DNA of 64,000 nucleotides, taken from assembly GCA_014706295.1 (NCBI GenBank), contig JACSVZ010000015.1:54557535-54621534 (forward strand), given 5' to 3'. A model generated the notes under the pieces. That model ran no database searches and was not told the origin of the DNA. It saw only the letters and a list, made by a program, of their open reading frames with translations. This DNA is from Lycocorax pyrrhopterus obiensis. Its lineage: Eukaryota; Chordata; Aves; Passeriformes; Paradisaeidae. Below are positions 39,301 through 51,300 of this stretch, piece by piece. Numbering within the stretch: the first letter of the stretch is position 1; each line of letters begins with the position of its first letter. The translations under genes were made by a program, and so were the position numbers.

Positions 39301-42300
39301 GTAGCGGCCGCTGCCGGGGACAGCCCGGCCCCCCGTCCCTCGGTCGGTCGGTCGGTGTGACGCACTTGAGCGCTCGGTGCCGGCGGGCAGCCCGTGGGTC
39401 TGGCCGGGCCGGTGCGGGCTGACAGCTGGCGAGGGCCGGGGAGCAGCGTCCCGTGGCGGGCAGAGGGGTGCCGGGGGCGGTGCAGGGGGACAGGGCGCGG
39501 CAGCAGGCGGGCGGGGAACTGGGTCAGGGTGAGCTCGGCTCTCGGGGCCGTCGGGGAGCGGGGTGCGCTGAGGTGGGCACACGGTACCCGGGGGAGATTT
39601 GGGGTCCCGCGGGGCATTCGTCGGGGGAAAAGCAGGCAGAGTCTGGGGGTCTCCCGGGAGGAGGGCTATCCTCCAGTGCGGGGGGTACTGTGCCCTTTCT
39701 CCTCACCGCCCTCAGAGAAACTTCTGTGGCGTTTTTCTCGCACCGTCCCGCCTGGGTGTGCGCTCGGTGGCTGTAAGGGTTGCCCTGAGCAGCCGAGGAG
39801 TGTCGGGGAAGGACAGGTGGGCAGGGCTTGGGGCGCTGGCCTCCCCCGAAGGGAAAGGGACACCTGTGCGCGGTGAGTCACCTGGCCACGGTGACAAAAT
39901 GGGCTGGAGGAGTGTCACCGCCAGCGTGCCTGCTCCTCCTCAAGGGCCGCAGTTCAGGTACACGAGCTCCCGTGAGGATAATTGAGGCGGATCACACCGA
40001 TGATGACCTCCTTCTGAAGGGGTCTGAGGAACGAGGAGAGGCGATCGCCGCCCTTCCCTTCCCGAGTGCAGGCAGGGGAGGACGTTCCTCCTTTCGCCCC
40101 AGTGCAGCGCCCTGTGCCCCGCTGCCGGGAGCCGGGGTGTGCCGCAGCTGCAGGGGGGACCCCTGGGACTGTGGAAGCCCCACAGCGAGGAACATGCCAT
40201 GTCCTCATGTGTTCAGGGGCTGGTTGGGTGGAAGAGAGAAGTAGAGGGAAGGGAAAGAGTGGAAAGTTCACTGAAGGATGGGGAAGGTGCGCTTGGGGAC
40301 AAAGCGTGGGGCAGAGAGAGATACAGAGGTAATTGACGAAGCAGGGAAAGACGTGAGGCAGGGTGCATCAGCATGGATCCGGCTCCCAGGTAGCCCTGTG
40401 TTGTAATCCTGACTCGTCTGCTGATGGATCAGGAGGAGAAATGAATAGGTAAGCTGTGGAGCAGATTGCTGCAAGGTGTTAGAGAGTCTGTCATGAGACA
40501 TTTTGAAGGAAAGATTGGAAGTGCACCTGTCAGGACTTAATAAGCCTTGGGCCTTATCTTAATTGCCTCATCTTCTCTTGTTTTTTTGTAATTGCGTGAA
40601 ATCCCATTCTAGTAAGAAAGATTTCCGTCATGTGTTTGATGTGGAGTATTTGTAATCATCCTTGGGAATTTTAAAGACTGGATTGGAAAAAGTGTTGAGT
40701 AACCTGATGTTACATCAAAGTCAGCCCTTCTTGGAGCAGAAGTTTGGACAAGGTGACCTGCACAGTTCCTTACCAGCCTGAGTTTTTCTCTGTTCCACAG
40801 TTTACCAGAATGTGCTAGATTTATTATGGGTAGTTAGTAACATTTTTCGTGTTAACCTCCCCACTGCATCCTAAAGCTGAAGAACTTGACACGCAGGAGA
40901 AGGGAACTGATTTACCTCTTCAGTCAACACTTCCTTCAATGATTAAAAATGTAACACTGACTGAAAGCAGCTGAACAATGCACTGAACTGAGTTTGGAGG
41001 TCGTCGTCTTTCCTGAGTCCCGAAATGCAGGCTGTTAACATCTCCTTTGCAATTACTGGAGTACCAGGCTGTGCATAAACCTGCGTATTGGCAGGATGTT
41101 TTGCCTTGGTTTGGTCATTGCTTTTTCTTCAAGCTCTACAACTTTCGGAGGGAGGGACATTGTTTAATTTTTATAATGGCCCAGCGTCGCTGAAATATAT
41201 TCTTTTGATGCAAGAAAGCAGGAGTGGGTTTTTTCAGTCTTTTATATTTTTGTTACTTTTTCACTCGAGAGAGCTTTAGATTCACAAAATCAAGGCAAAA
41301 AGTCTCTGTTCCACAGAAATGGGCAGCATAGCATCTTACAGGATCATTTGCTTCCACGTGAAGGAACCTGGTTCTCTTCTGCTCTGTGCAGTCGCAGGAG
41401 TGCAAAGGGATGGTGAAATGAGGATATAACCTCACTTTGTATAAACTGCATGAAGTATGTGATTTACATGCAAGACTGAGGAGAATTAGGCCAAAGTTAT
41501 TTCTTCATCAGATTTCTAAAACTTGATTTATCTCTCCCCATCAATATAGTACTTTAGTCTTGATTTGTCTCCAGACACTGGCTGAAAGAGGCCATAAGAA
41601 GTGTCTTAATTTTGAGGTGTTTGGCTGCAAAATAGAGAAAAATTTATGTCAGCAGCTATGCTAAAATCAAAGGAAATACTTACACGAAACTAGAAAATTT
41701 TTTCCTATCTTTCCAGAAGCCGAGATAATGTTGTGACTAATGAGGCCTCCTAAATGTTAGCTTAATATTTGGATTACTGGTTTATTTCAGCAGCCTTAGC
41801 TGCTATTCCAGAATTTGTCAAAACAGCAACAAAGAAAATACACACATGCTGGTATTTTGTTGCGGTGATTTCAAATGGTATTCTTAAATGTAAAAGTTTC
41901 CAAGAATAACTTCCAAACTGTCTGAATCATTTATTGTTTTTATTATTTTTGAACAATGTGCTAATAACGGAGGCCAAGACTTTCAGAAATTAGTTCCCGG
42001 AGCTGTTCTACCTCAAGCCATATTTAAACAAATGAAAAATCTGAACCTGCAAAAATTCAGTAAGATTTATGAATGTAGCTGACATTCCTGTATTTGGGAA
42101 CCTTTTCCAGCGTGCAGAATTGTGTAATTTGTAGCCTATTTCAGGCAATTTCTTTATAACCTTTTAGTTTTGGCTTGAGACTTGGCTTGATAAACATTGT
42201 GTCAAGTTTTATAATTTTTGCTTTCCCCAGATTTATTTTTTAACCGTCTTTGTACCCTGTACTTTCCATGTGCCATTGTAACACGAAACAAGGCAGCTGA

Positions 42301-45300
42301 GCACTGTATAGGTACAAGATAGTTTGTTGATGTTGTTTTACTCGTTTTAATACATCATTGAAGACAAAACATTTGAAACAAGATATTTTTGAAAATCAAT
42401 ATGTTTTCAGTTACTGAAGTAATATCTTAATGTGGAAAACTCTCAAAATCCTGCTGCTGTCCTTACAGGGGAGTTCTGTACAAAGGTCCTTTAAACGTTT
42501 GGGTTCCTGATATCCATTTCATTGACTTGGACTACTCTTCATTCTCTGGTTTTTATGTTCTCTTTATTTGAAAACAATACTTTGTAGTGCGTATTCCCTT
42601 ACATGCTAGGATGTCAAACTGGCTTCCCAAACTCTCTCATGTAGGAAGTGTTGTAGCAGCCTAGCACATCAGCAGACTGAACTGTTGAGAGCCTTTAAAG
42701 TTACTCAGGGAAGAAGGTACCAAAGAGAACCCAAAGACTGACTCCCAGGTCAGGTATTTTAACCATTGAGCAGCACTAGTTTCTGGCTTAGATACTTCTC
42801 AGCAGAGATGAAATGATAGTTAATCGTAAGCCAGGATTCTTGAAGGATGCTGATGTTGAGTTTTTCAGGACAAAGAAGGTCTGGGCAGAGAGTTTTGCAG
42901 AGAATAAATGCCTTGGAAAAATGCATGTGCCTTCTGTTAAAATAGTGGAGTATCTTAAAAGTTTAAAAATAAATTTCCCAAATTCGAACCTGGATACTTC
43001 AGGTACATTAGAGGTTCCTGTAATGGGGGGATAAACAAAGCACTTGCTCTTTTACAGGACAGACATGTCTATGAAAGTACTGGAGTTTATGCATGCCCCT
43101 CATGTAAGCAGATGAAGCTCATTAATGTCATGTAAGTCAGCTTACAGATGGAGAGACATTTCCAGTTAGCATCAAGTAGATTGGATTTATCAAAGTTAAG
43201 ACGAGAGACGGATCATGACTTTGTTAAAGGGACAATCTTTCCTCTTTAATTATTGTAAAGATCTAGCAAATTCTGGAGCTCAGCATTATTCTGAAATATC
43301 TTTCCCATCTCGGGAGCTGTGTCAGCAACATAATTCTTTATTCCTGACGATTCCACCAGACAAACCAAGGGAATTCCTGTCTTTAAGATAACACAAGTTC
43401 TTCCCTCCTCTTCCTGCTTGCTGACAAGCGTGACTTAGCAGAGTGAAGAAAGTACAGGGTGTCTCCGAGAGGGTGTATCCTTGTGTGCCTGTTGGAGATG
43501 AACACTCAGTTGTTTGGTCCAATGACATCAGCTCACTTTGGCCGTGGCCCCTTAAGAGTTGCTCAAGACAGTGGAGAGTGAATAACAAAGTGTAAATTAT
43601 CTCACTGGAAGGGGGTGCTTTCAGTGCACTCTGACACTGGAGAAGTAAAGTGAGCAAGCAGTGGTGTTTGACCCCCAGTTCTTAATATGGTTTGAGTTAC
43701 TGTCATCAGCAGGAAAATATTCAGGATGTTTTACATTCCTAATTAAGTTGGAAGGACTGTGTGTTAGTAGGAGCAAGAGCCTGGGAGTCAGGATGTGGCC
43801 ATAGCATTTTATCAGTTCACGTCCTTGTGCCTCAGTTTACCTATCCATGACAAAAGAACTAATTTCCACATGTTTAGAGATTCTGAATAAACAGAATAGT
43901 GCAAGTCAAGGGCATATTATTTCTGATTGATTTTTACTTTTTACTACCGTCTCTTTGTAGCTGTTTATGGTTCTTTTTAATATTTCCACTCAGGACTGAA
44001 ACCATTTGCTTTTTTTTTCTTTCATTGAAGACTCGTTCTTTGCTCAGTGTCTTTGAAGAAGATGCAGGAACCCTTACAGAATACACAAACCAGTTGCTTC
44101 AGGCAATGCAACGAGTCTATGGTGCCCAGGTAATTTTTCATTTGTATTTCTTTTGTTCAATGTGGAAGAGAAGATAAATTGCTAATATAATGCTGTTATT
44201 TACATTTACATTGCTAAGTACCTGTACCTTCTGTGGTTTAAGAAGAGTTGTGGCTGTTTTTCATGTGATAGCTCAACCTTTTCCTGCCTTGATACTCAGA
44301 AAAGTTGTATTCATGAAAAAAAAAAAGTAATTTACTTTGTCTCCAAGCAATTAATCAAAGTAAAACTGTGCTATGTCCTTACCTTATGGTACATTGGGAG
44401 GCCAGCCTTGACAGAAGCACTTGCCTGAATGTAGACACAGTTCCCAGGTCTGCACACTGACTTTAGGCACCTGACTTAGATGCTGTGACTCACGTCATGC
44501 AGGGAACTGCCCATGTCCACTGATTACAGAGATGTGCACTTTGGGTCTTATTAAAGTCGAGTGCCTACAGTAGTTGTGAAAAGAGCAGGAGCAGAAAAAA
44601 TAACGTTTTCTGGAGTATTTACATGACCTAGATGACTAAATCCCTTTGGAAGTAAAACCTGTAAGAGAAATTATATCCAGTGCTTTGGAAAATGTTACTG
44701 TAAATCTGAGTGATTTTCAGTGAAGCTGGTTCCCATGTGCATAAAATTAGATGTTTCAAAATGCCATATCTGGGTCTTTAAAGACACACACGGTGTGTCA
44801 TGGAAGTTTTGCAAGTATTTGTGTAGGTTTAATTCCTGAGTTCACTAGAAACAACATCTTTTCTATTCTTAAACCAGTAAATCGGAGTACACAGAGAGAT
44901 GAGGAGAGCAGGGGCATTTTGAATTTCCCTGAAGAGTGCCTGATCCTTACATTACTAGAAATCAGCTCAGCTATAAGTCTACTGCAAGTATATGTCCATT
45001 TGGTGGGCTTGTTCTTTGGGTGACTGATAGTTTGACGTGGAAGAACCATTTGCCCAGGATCTGGCTGCCTACATCTGAAAGATCCAGCTTTGGAGAGCTT
45101 CAAAGTCTTCGTGTCCTGGATGTTGTGCAAATGCAGAGCAACCAGAGGTTTGCAGCACAGCTTAGGTACAAAGGAAATGATGCAGGGTGTGGCCAGGGAC
45201 TCGAGAGGCAATGGGAAATCAGCACTGAAAGTCAGGGATGGCCATTTTGGTAGAGTCACTGTGCTTTGAGAGTAACAAAGAACATGGGCACGTTGGATGG

Positions 45301-48300
45301 TAGGAATCTGACAGCAAAGACTGGGTAGGATTGAAATGGATGAAGAAGGGAATCAGGAGATCTGATTTTCAAGTGTCCAGCTTGTGGGCTGCATGTCCCT
45401 TTCCACTGTTGATGGCATTTTAGGATGTCATTTTAGGAAGTGGTTGCTCTGGTCTGTGATTCAAGAAAAAAAAATGCTTTATCTGCTTTTCTTTGCCTCT
45501 TCCTTTTCATCTTGGTTTTTAGCATTCTCCATTTCTGTTTCACCACAATTACGACATTTCCTTTTTCTTCTCATCGTCTCAGTACATTTACCCATCAGTA
45601 TTTTGCAGTACTACTGAGTCCACTTTGTTTTCCCAGCACTTTTTGGCCACTTCTTTCCTGAAGAAAGGTTTAGTTTGATGTAAATATTCAGTCGCTTGTG
45701 GATATTGGATATATTCTTTGAAATAGGTCTTTGGAGTTGGATGCAATTTTGAGATGTAGAAATAGAAGGGTAATACTGAATTGCCTACTAAACATAAATG
45801 GGCAGTTAAGAAAAATGTGTGTGATATTTCTTGGCTGCCTAATCACAACTTGAGAGAAAAAGCACTTTTGTTGATGTGTTATCTGGGCCTCAATAGCAGC
45901 ATGTTAGGAGGTGTTACCAACCCTGTAAAAGCCGAGAGCATTGAGAAGCCACTTTCTGAATTTGCCTTTTTATTCTCCTGACTTAAATTTTGTCTCTGCA
46001 AAGTCAAATTTTCTCTTTGCAAAGTCATCGTCATCCCCTGTTCTGATTTCCGTATCTGTAAAATAGGAATTTCAGTTACTGACCTACTTTAAAGCAATGG
46101 CCATAAAATGACTGGGATCACAGTCGTGGCAGACAGACAAAGTAGCAGTGGGTTGTACCAGTCTCCAGTATTGAAAATTCAGGGTTTATGCCCCCTCAAA
46201 ACACTTAGGACAGTTTGAAAAATGTTAATTTTGGTTTCTTCCGTAGTTTGTTCTGAAGTTTCACGTTTCCCAGATATCTTAACCATGTTTTCAAGATTTT
46301 TTTTTGACTAGTTTACTAGAAGTTTGGTGTTTCTTGTGATGAAAACTCAAATGTTTATGTAATTCAAACCACCGTAGCCTGTGATCAAATAACAATAGTT
46401 AATGGTTCTGAATGGATTCAGTGCAAAGTCTCAGGGGAGTAGCAATTAGTAGTAACTGCATGCTGTTAATTAACCATGTGGATATATGCATACAGTTGTC
46501 TCAAAGCACTGCTCTGTGTGCAGAGCCACAGCAAATTTGTAAAGTGACAGCTCAAGCTGCTTTAAGCACTTGGATCAGCGCATTTGAAAGGAGTGTGAAA
46601 AAGAAATCTTGCCCATATTTTTTAAAAAACGTTTAAGAAAATAGGAATCTTTTAAAACATCTTCTCAGACTTACATGCATTCAAGCAGGACTTGAACAAG
46701 AGTGTAAGGAGGGATGTGCAGCATCCTGTGCGGCAGTGGCTCTGCTGTCTGGGCTGCAGCTGGTGATGCATGGGTAGCAGATTGCCTTGGCTGCAAGGCC
46801 TCGGTGCTTTACAAGCCTCTGGTTGTCCTGCAGAATGAGGACAGTGCTCTCACCTCCCTGGGCACCCACACCACGTGGGATCAGGCAGTGACTCTTCTGC
46901 ACATGGAGCTCTTTAGTGAAAAAGAGGCTGTGGTGCTAAGAGGCAGATGCAGTGTGTGATGCCCTGATTAAGGAGAAGTCACAGGACCCGAAAGTAGCAC
47001 TTGAGGAGTGAGGTTTGGTTGATCTGGCAAGCCCATGTGATTAAATACAGTAAAGCATAGTGAAGCATTTTTATATTCATCAAATAAACCACACCCATGT
47101 GAGTACATATTATACTTCCTGCTGTAGTTCTCCCAGCTGTGCTGTGGTACCCTGAAGTAGTTACCACAGTAGTGGTCTTATAGAGGAAATCTTCTGTACA
47201 GAGTTTATTCCTGTAGTCCTTCCTTCTTGCAAGCAAGCCCTGATGTTGCATCTGGCATTACTGCTGATTTCTGTGAATGTTGTGTTTGTCAGTCTGGATG
47301 TTTTATGACCTGAGCAATATTATAATGCAGCAGCAAGCAAGGACTGTTAGCAAATTTAATTTGCTTAAGTTACAGTGCTGAGGCTCTTGCAATGGTGTAT
47401 GAGCAAAGTGTGCCCAGTTTACCTTCCTGACCGCTGTTGTACTAAATAGTTTTCAGAGCTTTACTATCATTTCCAGTTGTCCATCATGCTGTAGAAATGG
47501 CTGAGCTGGGAACCTTCACTTGAAACAAAGTGCCGTTAGGAAACTCACGAGACTGTTGTGTCTCTAGTGACTAGTAGAAGGGATAAACAGTTGAGCAGGT
47601 GAGAGGAAAGTAAAATGCAGTATTTTGTCATTGTAAAGAGATTTCATCTCGTGAGTCCTGACAAGTCGTTCTAGATACAGGGGCAGTGATGGCAGAAGAG
47701 GAGTAAAGAGAAACACATGTTGTCTTTATCGATTTATCTGGAGAGGAGCAGCATGGGAATTGTGAAGCATAATCTTGTTCAGCATCTGTGTCTCTGTGAG
47801 CAGTTGTCTTGTGATTCCAGGCAAAGCAGCAACAACTTCTGTGGCTCACTGCTTTTTTACATCCAGACTCTTAGAGAAACTTTTGACAATTATGGAATAG
47901 TCTTGGTTTATAGGTACCACATTACATGGGTGTCAGAACAGCTTGAATCTGTCAAGATATTTTAGATAGTGCTTTATAAGTGTTACTTCTCTCTGCAAAT
48001 TAATGATGCCTCATGTCTGCATTTTTCAGCAGTGCTGCTTGCTTGATTTTCCTGTGTATTGCTTTCAGCAGGCTGTAACTTGGTTGTTGGGTGTCAGGCT
48101 CTCTAGGGTATGCATGGAATTTCATATTTATTATGTTGCATAGCTAACCCCAAGTGTTGAGAATTCTTGTTTAATTAGCAAGTAAGCACTGATGCAGCTT
48201 TTCTTTTAATTGCTTTCTTTTCACATCTAAGGGAAATATTGTATTATCTTTTTAAATCACAAGACTTTTTTTTTTCCTAAAATGTTTTGAAGGAACAAAA

Positions 48301-51300
48301 TTTAAGTTAGCATTTTATAAACTTTTAGTTTTACATGGAGAAGCTTCAGTAGAGTGTTAGATAGGACATTTGCAATAAATTGCAGTTGTCAGCACTGACT
48401 TCTGTGAAATACTGTGTGTATTATTGTTCCGTACTCAGTGTAAGTTTGCATCATTACCTTCCTGAGGCATATTCACCAGATGTTGCTGACAGAGATAAGC
48501 AGAAAATCACCACATGAGAACTAATGTATTTACAGAGGCATGGGAGTTGGGTTTAACGCTGCCTATAAAGTCAGAGTTGTCACCGTGCCTGGAAGCAAGT
48601 TAGCATTGTGCCAAGGAGGATCTGGAGATCTGAGGCAGCATAAATGTATGGATACCCTGCTGGTAATAATTGTTTTGACAGAAGAGATTCTTTCTGTACT
48701 GAGCTAACCATGCTATTGTAGCTGCTTTTGGTGTTTTTCAGCAGAGCTTTGACTGGTGTCTTCTGTTCCTTGGAGCTATTGGATGTTCCTTTTTGGAACT
48801 GTTCCCATTTGTAAGGATGGAATGCCGTGCTGTGAATCAGCACCAGGGCAAGCTGTATGTTAGCCTGATCTTGTAAAGTGCTGTGCAGCCTGAGCACCCT
48901 GGTGAGGCTTAGCTTTCTGCAACCCTGGATTCATGTTTCCAAGCCATTTAATATGCAAACCTAAGCCTGTAGGACTGTGCCATTTACAGATAATTCTGTT
49001 TTGTAGGAAGATAAGCATATGTAAATGGAGCTGCATAGAACTGTTGCATCAAGACCCAGGTCTTTCTGTGCTGTGCCTGATTTTGAAGGTAAATGTGTTG
49101 CCTAATTCTGAAGGGGTGGACAGGCTGCAACTACCTCCTGGGTCTTCCACTTCAACCACGTACCTGGGTCTTTTTCCTCTTTTATGAGGCATTAAGTTTT
49201 CCCAGATGTAAGCCAAAATTTGTTACGTGTCATTCTGCATGTACAGAGTGCATGAATAAATACCTTTACCGGTGTCTTGCTTGTTTATATGAAGCAGCCT
49301 TTGGCAGTTCTGTGTGCTAGTTACTTGTAGTTTTACAAATGCCAGCTGTATCTGGTGTAGGAAAGTTTCTTTGCAGAAAGCTTCGTTATATTAGGATTGG
49401 AAGTGGACATGCTGGAATAGTTCTGTGTCTTTAGAAGTTAATTTATAGCTCAACTTAATCCTTTACATGCCCTCAAATCTGTAGTCTGTTAGACAACTGT
49501 CTACAGAAATATCTTTGGATTTCAGCAGATTAATCCTCAGAGTTTATTTTGGAAAAATACAGAGATCCTAAAAATGGATGGACTGCCTCACTGGGAAATA
49601 GTTAATGGCATGGATATTTTATTACAAAGAGGTTATAGAAAAGTCAGTCTCTTCTGATGATATGAACAGCTTAGTGAATAAAAGTGATAATGAAGAAGGT
49701 GGAATCAACCACATGCCTTTGCTCTGAGCACTAGCTCAGAAAATAAGTTGGACTTTTTTTTTCTGCTGACTTTTTTGAAGGCAGGGTGAGATATTTCAAT
49801 AACTTGAGAATTAAACAATATTTTTAAAGCTAGTTGTTTTTCATTTCTGATAGATTAATGCTAGATTCAAGACAGCACTTCCATTACCTTATCCATTTGA
49901 ACTGGACTTACAGAAATCTATTCCTAGGGCTGCCGTGCCAGTCAAGGTTAAAGAAAAGGGGAAAAAAGTCAGCACATCGTAATCACTACTGATTTCATTA
50001 TACTTATTTACAGGTCTTTTCTTCCTTCTGGTACACTTTTTTACATTAATGCTGCCGAGGTGTTTTCCCTGTTTAGTAAAACCATCTAGTGCAAATGAAT
50101 GTATTTGCAAGGCCCACTATTGGCCTTCATTTAGAAGGCTTCAATTTCTGTTCAGGATTTTATTGAGTTTTTGCTTGATATATCATCTCATTGATAGCTC
50201 TCCCACTCCATAAATGCATGATGAATCCTGAAATGTCAAGGTAATGTGGAAGAGATGTGGAGTCAGGCTTGTATTGTAGTTTTTCTTTTGCTGTGGTGTA
50301 TTGAATTGCAGTCACTTCAGGACAAAGGAAATCAGTGTTGCTGTATCCATGGGAAAATGCCTTGGAAATAGATTAAAACCTGTTAAAATAATTTGCCTGG
50401 ATTTAGTGGATCTGTCAACTGAAGCAATGCAAATAACTTCTAAGTCTTGGAACTGAATGGCAGCAGGGCAGGGGGAGGGGAAAGGGCTGATTAGGAAGAA
50501 ATGAGAGGAGGATTAAACCAAACTTTCCCAGATTAGTGTGCTTAGCAATGCAGTATTACCACTAGGTCAGCAGAGCACTTTGCCTGCTTCCTGTTTCTTA
50601 TGCAATGGACTGTGTTTCAACTTGCTAGCTTAATTTGGTTTGTTTACAGCTTTTGGGTGTATGTCTGTTTTGTTTTGATTTTTGTTTGGTTCCCCCCCCG
50701 TCTCCCTCCCCCCCAAATGATACAATGAATGATTTTGTACCTCTAATGGGAACTAAGTCTGGCAGGTGTTGGGAGGGAGGATGAAGGACCCAGGATTAAC
50801 TCTTCCACATGGGTAGGGATTGAGTAACAAGTTGGTTTATGGTGTTCTGACACAAAGAACTGAGCCAATAAATGAAAAATGTGACCAGCTGGCAGCAGTG
50901 GGTTGTGAGTAATGCATGGAACTGTTGTCCCCAAATCAGCCTAAAATCCCAAAGTAAGTTTTGTGTCAGGCACATCTCTCAATTTGTTCTGTATCTGGAG
51001 TAGCACGCCATGAATGTCTGCTTGGGGTCTGTAATTAACTGTTGTCACCTGCTTGAATACTTGGTAAGGTGTTATTAATTTACACCCCTTTGAGATCCTC
51101 AGGGTTTATGTATTCCCCCATTATCCTGTCACATACTGGAGACTACTCCTGGGGAGTGGTGATCACTGGAAGATGCTTATTCCACACACCTCTTTACATT
51201 GCCCATCTTCAAACTGCCCCACGTAGATGAGTAGAAGCTTTGGGGATGGTTAACACTTACGTCTTTGGTCAGATTTTGTGTTTTGTTTTGGGGTTTTGTT

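Larger units (their letters stand above)
38780..40190. promoter_or_regulatory. CpG island and promoter region of APPL2
   Basis: A strongly GC- and CpG-rich block running from upstream of the APPL2 start codon through the first 900 bases of intron 1, flanked by AT-rich DNA. No TATA box is evident. Long ORFs on both strands here (up to 340 codons) are by-products of few stop codons in GC-rich sequence. Confidence 0.85.

Noticed and set aside
38560..39617. Two overlapping minus-strand ORFs of 335 and 340 codons opposite APPL2 exon 1
   Set aside because: Low-complexity Pro/Arg/Ala composition within the APPL2 CpG island, mutually overlapping frames, no recognisable domain.
39394..40336. ORFs up to 160 codons in the first kilobase of APPL2 intron 1
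   Set aside because: CpG-island by-products downstream of a clear exon 1 donor; no similarity to APPL2 or other families.
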